From an uncultured Flavobacteriales bacterium (GTDB lineage: Bacteria; Bacteroidota; Bacteroidia; Flavobacteriales_D; Parvicellaceae), in the NCBI GenBank assembly GCA_938084875.1, contig CALKFX010000011.1, forward strand, positions 1-25,578: a stretch of 25,578 nt of DNA. Direction: 5' to 3'. Made by a program: the position numbers and the translations under genes. Below are positions 17,101 to 23,284 of this stretch, piece after piece. Under the pieces are notes generated by a model. It was not told where the DNA came from and did not search any database. It was given only the letters and a program-made list of their open reading frames with translations. The first letter of the stretch is position 1, and each line of letters begins with the position of its first letter.

Positions 17101-19868
17101 ATATCCACTACTGGAGAATACCATATAGCAGTTCCGTTTAAGCCTTTAGCCTCTAGTTTTTCATTTCTTATTTTGAACCAATCATTTACATCTACCATAT
17201 TAGCCCCAGAAACATCCATAGTCCAATCCACAAGATTAAGGTTGGAACTTGCTCCATCATATCCCAAATTATCCATTCCATCAAAATTTTGATAATATTG
17301 GTTTACCAACGAAGAGTCTGAAAGAACTTTTTCAATAGTAGGACCTGTAGAGCCCCTACATCCATTAATTAATGTAGAAAAACTCCAATCAAAAGTGGCA
17401 TAATAATCATTTTTTGAAAGAGAAATATTATTATTAGATACCGAAAATGGGCCACAATCAATATCTTTATCCATAATAAATTCTGCAGAAGGTAAAGAAT
17501 CTATTTTGAATTCATACTCTGTCGAATCACTTGAAATTCCTCCTCCACAACGAGCGCTTTTATAAAGCGCAATTTTATAAGTATTTCTTTCATGAAAAGT
17601 AAGAGTGATTTCCGGAGTTCCATAAGTCGTTGAATCGTAATAATCTAATGGTAAGGTTCCCAAAGAACCAGCAGTTACCGTAAAGCCTGTATTTGGAGTA
17701 ATTTTCCAAGCAGTAGCTCCAATTGTATCACAAGAATAATCATATCCAATACCATTCCAAGATGATAATACAAATTTTCCTGCTTTAGTAGAATCTACAA
17801 ATGTTACAGGAACATTTATACAAAAAATTGAATCTGTAGAATCTATTTTGGCAACAGGAGGAGAAGATTGTGTGATTGGAAACACACTGGCCGATGATGA
17901 TCCACATCCATTAGTCGCAGTTATTGCAATAGAAAATATATTATCCTGACCGGCGAAACTATATCCGCAAGAAGCTTCGTCGAAAGAGTGGTTGATAACA
18001 GATTTAATTAAATTATCTTTTGGATTAGGGTGAATAAAGGAAGAATCTGGTTTTCCATCGTTAGTAAATTTTAAATACGAGGTTCCTGGACTATTAATCG
18101 TAGTGTCGCCTGTAGCCAAATCAATGGTGAAAAATTCCACGGGAAATCCGTAGCTAGCAGGTGCACATCTTCCTGTAGTATTGCCAGGTGTTCCTAAAGA
18201 TACAGCAGGATTTGTTCCATAAAAGAATTCTTTCTTATAAGTTCTAACACAACCTGTAATATTATCAGTTGCTGTTAAAATTATATCATATGCACCTTGA
18301 CCTAAGTAAGTATTACTGTAAATTACACCAGGTAAAACATTATTTATTGAATTTCCATCTCCAAAATCTAGGTCATAAGAAACATTTGCTGAATTATTTA
18401 CAACACTAGCATTAGTGAGTTCTAGTTCTAATGTAAATGTTGGATCTTCACTTCCGCATTTTGACCAACCACCTGTCTGAGCAGAAACAGTCATGTAGTC
18501 ATCGTCTGTTGGATTTAATGATAAAAACGGGGAGATTAAATCTACTTCAGGCGCTAATTGAATACTAATTGGAGCGGTAACTGTATCCTTACAACCGTTA
18601 GAGTTTGCCCAAATATACATTATGTCAACTGATACAATAGCACTACCATAACCAGCAGTTGAAGGGTCGTAAGTATTATTATCAACACCAGTATCTGCAG
18701 CATAATAACCACCAAGAGGTAAACCACCTGATAAATTTACTGGTGAGTCTGAACTGCAATAACTACCATGGGGACTTGAAGTTACATTTGTAGGTTTTGG
18801 ATTTACTGTTATTGTAATAGATTCTGAATTAGTACACCCATAGTCATCCTCCACTGAGACTGTAAATATTTCACCATCTACCATACCCACAACCTTAGTT
18901 GTAGTATCTTCAAATGTTAGAATATTTGCATTTCCGTTAGTAGTCCAATTCCAAAGACTTGCATCCCCCCCTATTTCAGATAAAACTAAAGTATCGTCAA
19001 TACATACTGGAGAATTACTTTGGATTGCAACTTGTGGAGTAACATTTATATAAAAAAGAGAACTATCCTTACAAATATTTCCATTATAGTTTAGACTAGA
19101 AACTACTTTATAAATAATATCATTAGTTGGATTAGCAGTTGGACTTAATAAAGTTGGATCGTCCAAAGACGTTGAAGGAGTCCAGGTGTATGAAATAGAT
19201 GGATTTCCACTACCTGACCAAACAGCGGTATTAGCGCTTCCTAAACTAACTGATGAGCCATAACAAAGATTTGTCTTATAGGTTTGTCCAGTAACCTTTA
19301 CATTATCGAATCTTATGTATTCATTTCCGTAATCATTATTTACTGAAATTCTAATTTGTATTGTATTGCCTCTTAATCCATTTTGAGAAACTGTTCTACT
19401 ATTAAAATCATTAAATATTTGACCATAAGTAGAGAAAAAAGTCCAAACTCCTCCATCAATACTGTATTCTGATTTTATATAATCTGAACTTTCTAATGAT
19501 CCACTCTCACTAGCATCTAAACTTAAGGCAACATTATGGAAATTAGAAATATTGATAGCTGGAGAGTACCATATACAATTTCCATCAACATCTTTAGCTT
19601 CTAACTTTTCATTTACGACCTTAAAATAATCATCATTATTGGAAAGTGTAGCATTACTTACATCTACTGTCCATGAACAACCAGCTACGTCTATACTAGA
19701 TCCAAATGCACCCTTATTATTTTGCCCAGAAAAATTTTCTTCGTATAAAGTCTCTGTAATTAGATTGGCATTAGTACCAGCATTCACTGAAAGGTTAGAA
19801 CATTGTGAATACGATAGATAATTAATAATAGTTAATAAAATAAATATAATGAACCTGATTGATTTCAT
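11127..19868 (-). CDS. Giant T9SS-exported PKD/LamG surface adhesin with type B sorting domain
   Basis: This 2913-residue secreted protein begins with a signal peptide (MKSIRFIIFILLTIINYLSYS). Residues about 38-193 form a jelly-roll-like domain with an EKLEAK...IWYSP motif. A second copy spans about 853-1223, interrupted by a LamG/concanavalin-like domain (about 949-1145: LEGHWEMDENSG through ISGSTSRTIAAWIKTS to GLIDEVRLYSRALTVEEI). Many Ig/PKD-like modules follow, with about twelve PKD-like repeats from about 1840 to 2770 (WDFGDGxxS...PTHxYTxxGxYxVxL...GCxDS). Residues about 2806-2913 are a type B (gliding-motility-associated) C-terminal sorting domain of the VPNALYPSAANYEVSRFIPKG variant, ending FNGIDVEPDVYIWKIEA. 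Adhesion or surface spreading is likely, by analogy with SprB. It starts 19 nt after the OmpA gene, with a perfect -7 octamer in the gap, and is coupled to the PorP/SprF gene behind it. Confidence 0.92.
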   Translation of the reverse strand: MKSIRFIIFILLTIINYLSYSQCSNLSVNAGTNANLITETLYEENFSGQNNKGAFGSSIDVAGCSWTVDVSNATLSNNDDYFKVVNEKLEAKDVDGNCIWYSPAINISNFHNVALSLDASESGSLESSDYIKSEYSIDGGVWTFFSTYGQIFNDFNSRTVSQNGLRGNTIQIRISVNNDYGNEYIRFDNVKVTGQTYKTNLCYGSSVSLGSANTAVWSGSGNPSISYTWTPSTSLDDPTLLSPTANPTNDIIYKVVSSLNYNGNICKDSSLFYINVTPQVAIQSNSPVCIDDTLVLSEIGGDASLWNWTTNGNANILTFEDTTTKVVGMVDGEIFTVSVEDDYGCTNSESITITVNPKPTNVTSSPHGSYCSSDSPVNLSGGLPLGGYYAADTGVDNNTYDPSTAGYGSAIVSVDIMYIWANSNGCKDTVTAPISIQLAPEVDLISPFLSLNPTDDDYMTVSAQTGGWSKCGSEDPTFTLELELTNASVVNNSANVSYDLDFGDGNSINNVLPGVIYSNTYLGQGAYDIILTATDNITGCVRTYKKEFFYGTNPAVSLGTPGNTTGRCAPASYGFPVEFFTIDLATGDTTINSPGTSYLKFTNDGKPDSSFIHPNPKDNLIKSVINHSFDEASCGYSFAGQDNIFSIAITATNGCGSSSASVFPITQSSPPVAKIDSTDSIFCINVPVTFVDSTKAGKFVLSSWNGIGYDYSCDTIGATAWKITPNTGFTVTAGSLGTLPLDYYDSTTYGTPEITLTFHERNTYKIALYKSARCGGGISSDSTEYEFKIDSLPSAEFIMDKDIDCGPFSVSNNNISLSKNDYYATFDWSFSTLINGCRGSTGPTIEKVLSDSSLVNQYYQNFDGMDNLGYDGASSNLNLVDWTMDVSGANMVDVNDWFKIRNEKLEAKGLNGTAIWYSPVVDISSYNMVSLDLHAEESVINYSSNTNLEGHWEMDENSGLVAGDSSGNSRNATISGANWVAGKVGTALSFDGVDDEVIATGYKGISGSTSRTIAAWIKTSTTGVVAYWGNNVPGQNSTFRIQDDNGISGSIRYEVNSGFVCGSTDLRDNQWHHVCAVLPNGTTDVSQILLYVDGQLEGYSVIQSRTINTASFDDFKIGNDGLNRYFNGLIDEVRLYSRALTVEEINDLPGFNNAIANLNELKTEYRIDGGPWTVAENNGSLTGDFDAVTVSQDSVSGSILELKISMNTVDQIFTADNIKISGFGNYDSLNSIYRFTKAGLYTIDLSATNVCGTDLHQDTVTVQGAPIVTIDPIIDTCDTKNLFPTATIDTCFGIMSGYSWTFPGSAANETSNLEIPNMIYYDSVGVFKTYIDVTNNCGSDQDSLIFEIHDNPVIDLKPIDSICFGLNTTLSPTVTEGSPNYSYNWSSNAFISNSSSSTPNISTNSDQNVYLEVTDVNTCKAFDTIFIDVLELPIVDAGTNQSVCPEDTAFLTGSISGAIPPYTFSWDLASLSDITILNPYYDMDGTETFTLTAVDSFGCTNNNSVIVNERSSPAVNAGQDTVICDLPVDVSLNASPIGGNWIDSNITSNGIYSPDGAGTFKLYYEFTDVNTCYNIDSMILTVNPPQISDAGLDIQACADTGLIMLNGLPPAAGSWYGSGVSLSGDYNVTTADTVDLVYNIGAGNCFTTDTMNLLIHPLPKITLDASFQMCLSDEDTTIQFSPTGGILDGTGILNSSTGLFSPSTAGEGTHKLVYSYQHPITGCWNYDSLEIDVQSLPIVNYTHDSIFCLNVGHAIINTTTTVQNHYWTISNGISSNLSSPVFNLNTVGFYDLNYIAVTSAGCTDSMKTSFEVLAPPTASYSIPDSGCGPLLVDFTNNSTGKYVDYLWNLGFENHLGTDSISTDTVPANQSYPASLYTDTTYYTSLTVTNVCGVATQNTEIISMPMPVSRFGLLSNVGDCLSGSVTLANNSYGLPDVYYWDFGDGTFGSNSDTIFDHFYAPGNGNSFYNIVMSVTNECGTDTTTEIVTIAPSNLVAFFSVDTTVGCAPFTVDFNQFTVNGSNNQSWDFDDGNFSNLYSPTHTFTDSGTYQVSLAVSNACNFDTAYKTIRVNTSPNIEFTVIDDTLCAGSVFQFNNLSDNGISNNWDFGDSTYSYITNPTHIFTDSGNYRVILTGSSLTNNCEAFDSVDLVVLPYPDITATSDTSNGCIPLPVDFSSTVNTVGYYLWNFGDGNTSTLPNPSHTYTNGGYYSVNVRFEDLSGCVDSFDFDIIPYPVPISNFTPVQLDTCVLPINYNFQNNSIGASSYNWDFGDGSTSINTLPTHNYTSTGNFNVNLVVSNTYGCSDSISSNIVVNPAPDAQFNIIQLDTCVLPASFSLVNNSTGSIFNTWNFGNGSISNSPNLTYSYTSPGSYDISLVVMGQFGCFDSLTSSVNVSPVPQVSFNYSKLDSCILPSNYSFTNTSSGATSYLWTFDTIANSIQNNPFFSFNDDGIYQVTLLANNSLGCSDSVINYINVSPIPIADFSLDTTIGCEPFNAIFTNNSQYSNFYNWDFNDGNTGSFLNGSHIFQNSGNYTVKLVVEDLNGCKDSTFENLNIYPSPTSNYTYISTDPCYLPIQVDFSNTSIGGSSFQWDFGNGQVNTFTNPSTIYDSIGIYNIQLITGNSYNCYDTLTNNFNVFYNQVPNALLNFDESICLRDTSFLYSTSLFADSLIWDLGNGITLNGDSISFVFDSVGQYNITLFAYNLNSGCSDTSQGNNILEILPAPIADFELNQIQSYEPLSGSIEFINNSIDADTYFWNFSDLETSNEAFPTYYYSYDYDGTYYYTLYAYNSNQCLDSLTKELYIEYKKALYVPNALYPSAANYEVSRFIPKGTGMKKYRVEIFDLFGNVIWESTALDDEGKPTESWNGQFNGIDVEPDVYIWKIEAQFKDDSFWEGQKPIEETVLRKTGTLTVVR
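11575..14345 (-). repeat. Array of about twelve PKD-like domains in the giant adhesin
   Basis: Successive modules of roughly 70-80 residues each contain a W[DN]F[GD]DG core, a PTHxYTDSGxY strand and a closing CxDS. The copies are diverged in sequence, so this is a protein-level repeat, not a recent DNA duplication. PKD arrays typically form extended, stiff stalks. One or two isolated PKD-like modules also occur earlier, for example LDFGDGNSI at about residue 500. Confidence 0.75.
16430..17030 (-). other. LamG-like domain nested in a duplicated jelly-roll domain
   Basis: Within the giant adhesin, the segment from LEGHWEMDENSG to SRALTVEEI is a canonical LamG/concanavalin-like domain, with LSFDGVDDEV, AAWIKTS, NQWHHVCAV, LYVDGQLEG and LIDEVRLYSRAL. 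The sequence on both sides aligns with the uninterrupted N-terminal domain at residues 38-193: before it FKIRNEKLEAK...IWYSP against FKVVNEKLEAK...IWYSP, after it KTEYRIDGGPWTV against KSEYSIDGGVWTF. LamG-like domains commonly bind carbohydrates or other ligands. Confidence 0.75.
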
Positions 19869-19875
19869 AGAGGCA

Positions 19876-19883
19876 CAAATATA
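19876..19883 (-). promoter_or_regulatory. Perfect -7 octamer TATATTTG before the giant adhesin gene
   Basis: On the minus strand, the 19-nt gap between the OmpA stop and the adhesin ATG contains TATATTTG, an exact match to the Bacteroidota -7 consensus TAnnTTTG, ending 7 nt before the ATG. Twenty-one nt upstream is TTTC, one mismatch from TTTG. This could be an internal promoter letting the giant adhesin and its PorP/SprF be expressed apart from the genes upstream. Confidence 0.4.
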
Positions 19884-19887
19884 TAAT

Positions 19888-22356
19888 TTACATATTAATT
19901 ATAAGAAACTCAGTACGTCTATTTTCTTGGTGCTCTTCTTCAGAACAAGGTACTATTTTAGAACCTTCACATTCACATTTATTTTTCAGCTTGGATTCCC
20001 CAAATCCTTTGCCATATATTCGTTCTGGGTTAGAAATTCGTGCTTTAATAAAGCTTGCAGAAGACTTGGCTCTTCTGTCCGAAAGATTTCTATTGTATGT
20101 TTGTGAAGCTCTACAATCCGTGTGCGATCCTAACTCCACCAACATCGTAGGATAATCGTTCATTACTTTCACTATTTTAAGAAGTTCAGTAGCAGCATCA
20201 TCTCTAATATTAGATTTGTTTAAATCAAAATAAATTGGATTAATTTCTATAATTGTGGCTATATCAACTCCAGAAACTAACCTTGCAAGAGTAACTTCTG
20301 CAGTATCGTAATACTGCCCATCAGTAACTATATATGTAAAAGTGTCTGACTCAACATAATAATCTTCAGGATAATAGGTAAAAGAACCATCCTTTTTAAA
20401 GTCTATTTCTCCATGCAAAGGCGAATCAAGTAATATAGTAGTTAAAATATCCCCTCCAGAATCAGAATCGTTATGTAAGGTTCCAATTATTGAATCTGCA
20501 GAAAAATTTTCTCCTTTTTTAATTACATAATGATCATCAACTGCAACTGGAATTGTTTTATCCAAAGCTTTTATAAAAACGTTAATTGTATCGTTTGAAT
20601 ACAAATCATTTAAAATTCTGTAAGTAAATTTATCTACTGAAACCTTATCATTATTAGGGGTGTAAATAAAGGTGCCATCGCTATTGAAATTAATTTTCCC
20701 ATTGGACGGATTACTTAAAATTTCGGCTTTATGAAAAACATTTTGGTTAAGAAAATCTTGGGTAGTATCATTTAAAAAATCATTGTTAAGAACAGAATTT
20801 GAAATAACTTCAAGAGTCTCTCCTTTAATCATTGTATAATAATCATCTGTTCCTTCTGAAATACTAGGGTTAAGCTTAAAACAATATATATCATCATCTC
20901 CTTTACCACCTGCTCTATTGGAGGAAATAAATCCAAACTTGATATCTTTAGAAATAAAAAAAGAAAAATCGTCTTTTGGAGAATTAAATGGTTTTCCTAT
21001 GTTATCAATCTTTAACAAAGTAGAATCTAAATAGTTATAAACCATAAAAATATCCAATCCTCCTAATCCAATTCTACCATCAGATGAATAAAATAAAATA
21101 TTATCATTCATAAAATAAGGAAAAACTTCATTTCCTTCTGTGTTAATCTTTTCACCTAGATTTATTGGATCAGATAATTTGTTTATTTTTTCAAGTTTTC
21201 CGTTTATTTTCTTTTCTTGAACACCAAAAATTTCACAGTAATATAAATCTAGACCTCCAAATCCTCCAGGCATATTACTTGAGAAAAATAATTTTTTCCC
21301 ATCGTTAGATATTGTTGGGTGCATAACAGAATAATGGTCGTTATTAATAGAAAGTGGAACAATACTATCTTGTTCATCAAGCTCTCCGGTTGCAACAGAA
21401 TACAAACTTAAATAAAGAACATCGTCATTAGCTTCTATATTATTACTTCTTGTGAAATAAACAGTTTTTTTATCTGATGTGATTAGACATGGACCTTCTT
21501 GATATTCATTGGACAATTCACCACTTAAAGATTCTGTTGAAGATAGCTCAAGAGAGGGGTAATTTAGCTGGGTTTTAAAAATATCATAAGTAGGTTGTTC
21601 TGGTTTCACAAACTTTGATTTTTTAATTTCTTTAAGAGAGGATTTATTAGCACTTGTAAAAAGGGTATAGTATGTATTGGTAGAATCATTTTTCACAGCG
21701 TATGCTCCAAAGTCAGAGTTTTCAGTATTAATAGATAAATTAATTAAGTCTACTTTAGAGATATTGTCCAAAAGCTCTTTGTGAGCAGTATTACTCTTAA
21801 ATATTTCCGCTCTTTTTTCTTTTGAAGAATTGGCATATTTATTTCTAATATTCTCAGCTTCATCAAACTTTTCATTCATATATAACAAGTGAGAGTAGTT
21901 GTACCAATCCGCAGAGCTATTTGTTTTTTCAGCAACAATTTTGAAATAACGCTCTGAACTATCTATATTATTTAAATTCAAATACGATTTACCAAGTTTT
22001 CTTAATACATCTATATTTTTATCTTTTAAATCACTAAATCTATCAATTGCTTTTTGGTAAGATTCTTTATCATAATAATAATTCCCCCAGTCAATGGCTA
22101 CTTGATCACTTTTGCCAAAACCAAATTGAAATATTGGAGCATTTTTGAAATCATATTTATTAGAGCTTAAAGCGTTAGAGTTGTTATTGGATAAGTTAGA
22201 ATCAACTTTAACAAGAATCCCACCTTTATAGTAACGGATTGTTCCATCCTTACCATTTATCTTTATCACTGGATCAATCCCATTTTTCTGTGAAAAAGTT
22301 ATTGTAAATGATAGAGATAAAAATATAAGTAATATGTATTTCAAATTGGCAACCAT
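19888..22356 (-). CDS. PorE-like OmpA-family protein: TPR, PD40, two Ig-like domains, OmpA_C
   Basis: The 822-residue product has a signal peptide (KYILLIFLSLSFTITFS). TPR-like helices follow at about 85-190 (YYYDKESYQKAIDRF, KLGKSYLNLNN). PD40/WD40-like propeller repeats span about 285-495, with PTISNDGKKLFFSSNMPGGFGG, FYSSDGRIGLGGLDIF and FISSNRAGGKGDDDIY. Two tandem Ig/cadherin-like modules lie at about 515-690 (NGKINFNSDGTFIYTPN, then HGEIDFKKDGSFTYYPE, each closing with FTYxxxD). The peptidoglycan-binding OmpA domain is about 696-822 (IYFDLNKSNIRDDA, GSHTDCR, NRRTEF). P. gingivalis PorE, a T9SS component, has a similar TPR-PD40-OmpA layout, but with a CRD where the Ig-like pair is here. 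Its start shares one base with the upstream PorP/SprF stop (TAATG), implying translational coupling. It probably anchors the surface complex in the periplasm. Confidence 0.88.
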   Translation of the reverse strand: MVANLKYILLIFLSLSFTITFSQKNGIDPVIKINGKDGTIRYYKGGILVKVDSNLSNNNSNALSSNKYDFKNAPIFQFGFGKSDQVAIDWGNYYYDKESYQKAIDRFSDLKDKNIDVLRKLGKSYLNLNNIDSSERYFKIVAEKTNSSADWYNYSHLLYMNEKFDEAENIRNKYANSSKEKRAEIFKSNTAHKELLDNISKVDLINLSINTENSDFGAYAVKNDSTNTYYTLFTSANKSSLKEIKKSKFVKPEQPTYDIFKTQLNYPSLELSSTESLSGELSNEYQEGPCLITSDKKTVYFTRSNNIEANDDVLYLSLYSVATGELDEQDSIVPLSINNDHYSVMHPTISNDGKKLFFSSNMPGGFGGLDLYYCEIFGVQEKKINGKLEKINKLSDPINLGEKINTEGNEVFPYFMNDNILFYSSDGRIGLGGLDIFMVYNYLDSTLLKIDNIGKPFNSPKDDFSFFISKDIKFGFISSNRAGGKGDDDIYCFKLNPSISEGTDDYYTMIKGETLEVISNSVLNNDFLNDTTQDFLNQNVFHKAEILSNPSNGKINFNSDGTFIYTPNNDKVSVDKFTYRILNDLYSNDTINVFIKALDKTIPVAVDDHYVIKKGENFSADSIIGTLHNDSDSGGDILTTILLDSPLHGEIDFKKDGSFTYYPEDYYVESDTFTYIVTDGQYYDTAEVTLARLVSGVDIATIIEINPIYFDLNKSNIRDDAATELLKIVKVMNDYPTMLVELGSHTDCRASQTYNRNLSDRRAKSSASFIKARISNPERIYGKGFGESKLKNKCECEGSKIVPCSEEEHQENRRTEFLIINM

Positions 22357-23282
22357 TAAAAATATCTTGGAGATTTAATTACCTTTTTAACCTCGTAAAA
22401 ATAATCGTATCTGATAGAGATTTCGTGAGATCCACCATTGTACTTAAAAGTTTGGTTTCCCAAAGAATAACTAAAAGAATAACCTACAGAAATTTGATTG
22501 TTAATATTCATACCAGCTAATAATGAATAAGCTCCACCATTATTAGAAGAAGGTAGAATTAATCCAAAAGGGGCTCTAAATGCTAATCCAGCCCATAATT
22601 TATCTTTTAGAATTAGTAATGCTGAAAGGTCTAAAGTACTAGCAGCATTTCTAGTTACTTTGACAAAAGTACTTGGTCTTATTTTTATTTCGTCATTTAT
22701 TTTGAATATGCCACCAGCTATTAAAAAATAATGTCTTTGAGTAGAGTTAAAATCATAATTTACCAGGTGAGGAGATGAAAGACCTACATAAAATTTTGGT
22801 GTATAATAATATAGCCCAAATCCATAATTGGGCATAAACTTCCCATTATTTACCATAAAAGAATTATCTATTTGATTATCTAGTTCTAAAGTATTTAAAT
22901 CAAATCTTGAATGATTTCCTCCAACTTTAACCCCCATTGATAACTTATGGTCGCTAAACAAGTCTAAATGATAAGCAAAATCCAATGTTAAATTGTTTAA
23001 TACTGCTGGTCCTATCCTATCGTTCGCAAAACTTAACCCGAATCCTAAAGATTCATTGACTAGCGGAGTGTTTACACAAATAGTATGAGACCAAGGTGCC
23101 CCTTCAAAACCTGTCCACTGAGACCTATTAATCATCGTTGCATTTATCACATCTTTAGAACCTACATATGCTGGGTTTACAGACTGATGGTTAAACATAT
23201 AATAAGTAAACATTGCATCTTGTTGAGATTTGCTAGAAACCAAGAAACTAAAAAATAGAGATATTAATATTAGTCTTTTCAT
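22356..23282 (-). CDS. PorP/SprF-family T9SS outer-membrane protein (partner of the TSP3 adhesin)
   Basis: This is a canonical PorP/SprF barrel of 308 residues: signal peptide MKRLILISLFFSFLVSSKS, then QQDAMFTYYMFNHQSVNPAYVGSKD with the family's YxxNxxxxNPAYxG pattern, INRSQWTGFEGAP (51-63), NESLGFGLSFANDRIGP, and a C-terminal barrel strand HEISIRYDYFYE. It begins 2 nt after the stop of the upstream T9SS cargo gene and shares a base with the OmpA start, so the three genes are tightly coupled. Its length is usual for the family, and it is clearly diverged from the 372-residue paralogue at the other end of the operon. Likely role: outer-membrane attachment or secretion partner of the preceding type B-tailed protein. 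Confidence 0.93.
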   Translation of the reverse strand: MKRLILISLFFSFLVSSKSQQDAMFTYYMFNHQSVNPAYVGSKDVINATMINRSQWTGFEGAPWSHTICVNTPLVNESLGFGLSFANDRIGPAVLNNLTLDFAYHLDLFSDHKLSMGVKVGGNHSRFDLNTLELDNQIDNSFMVNNGKFMPNYGFGLYYYTPKFYVGLSSPHLVNYDFNSTQRHYFLIAGGIFKINDEIKIRPSTFVKVTRNAASTLDLSALLILKDKLWAGLAFRAPFGLILPSSNNGGAYSLLAGMNINNQISVGYSFSYSLGNQTFKYNGGSHEISIRYDYFYEVKKVIKSPRYF

Positions 23283-23284
23283 AG

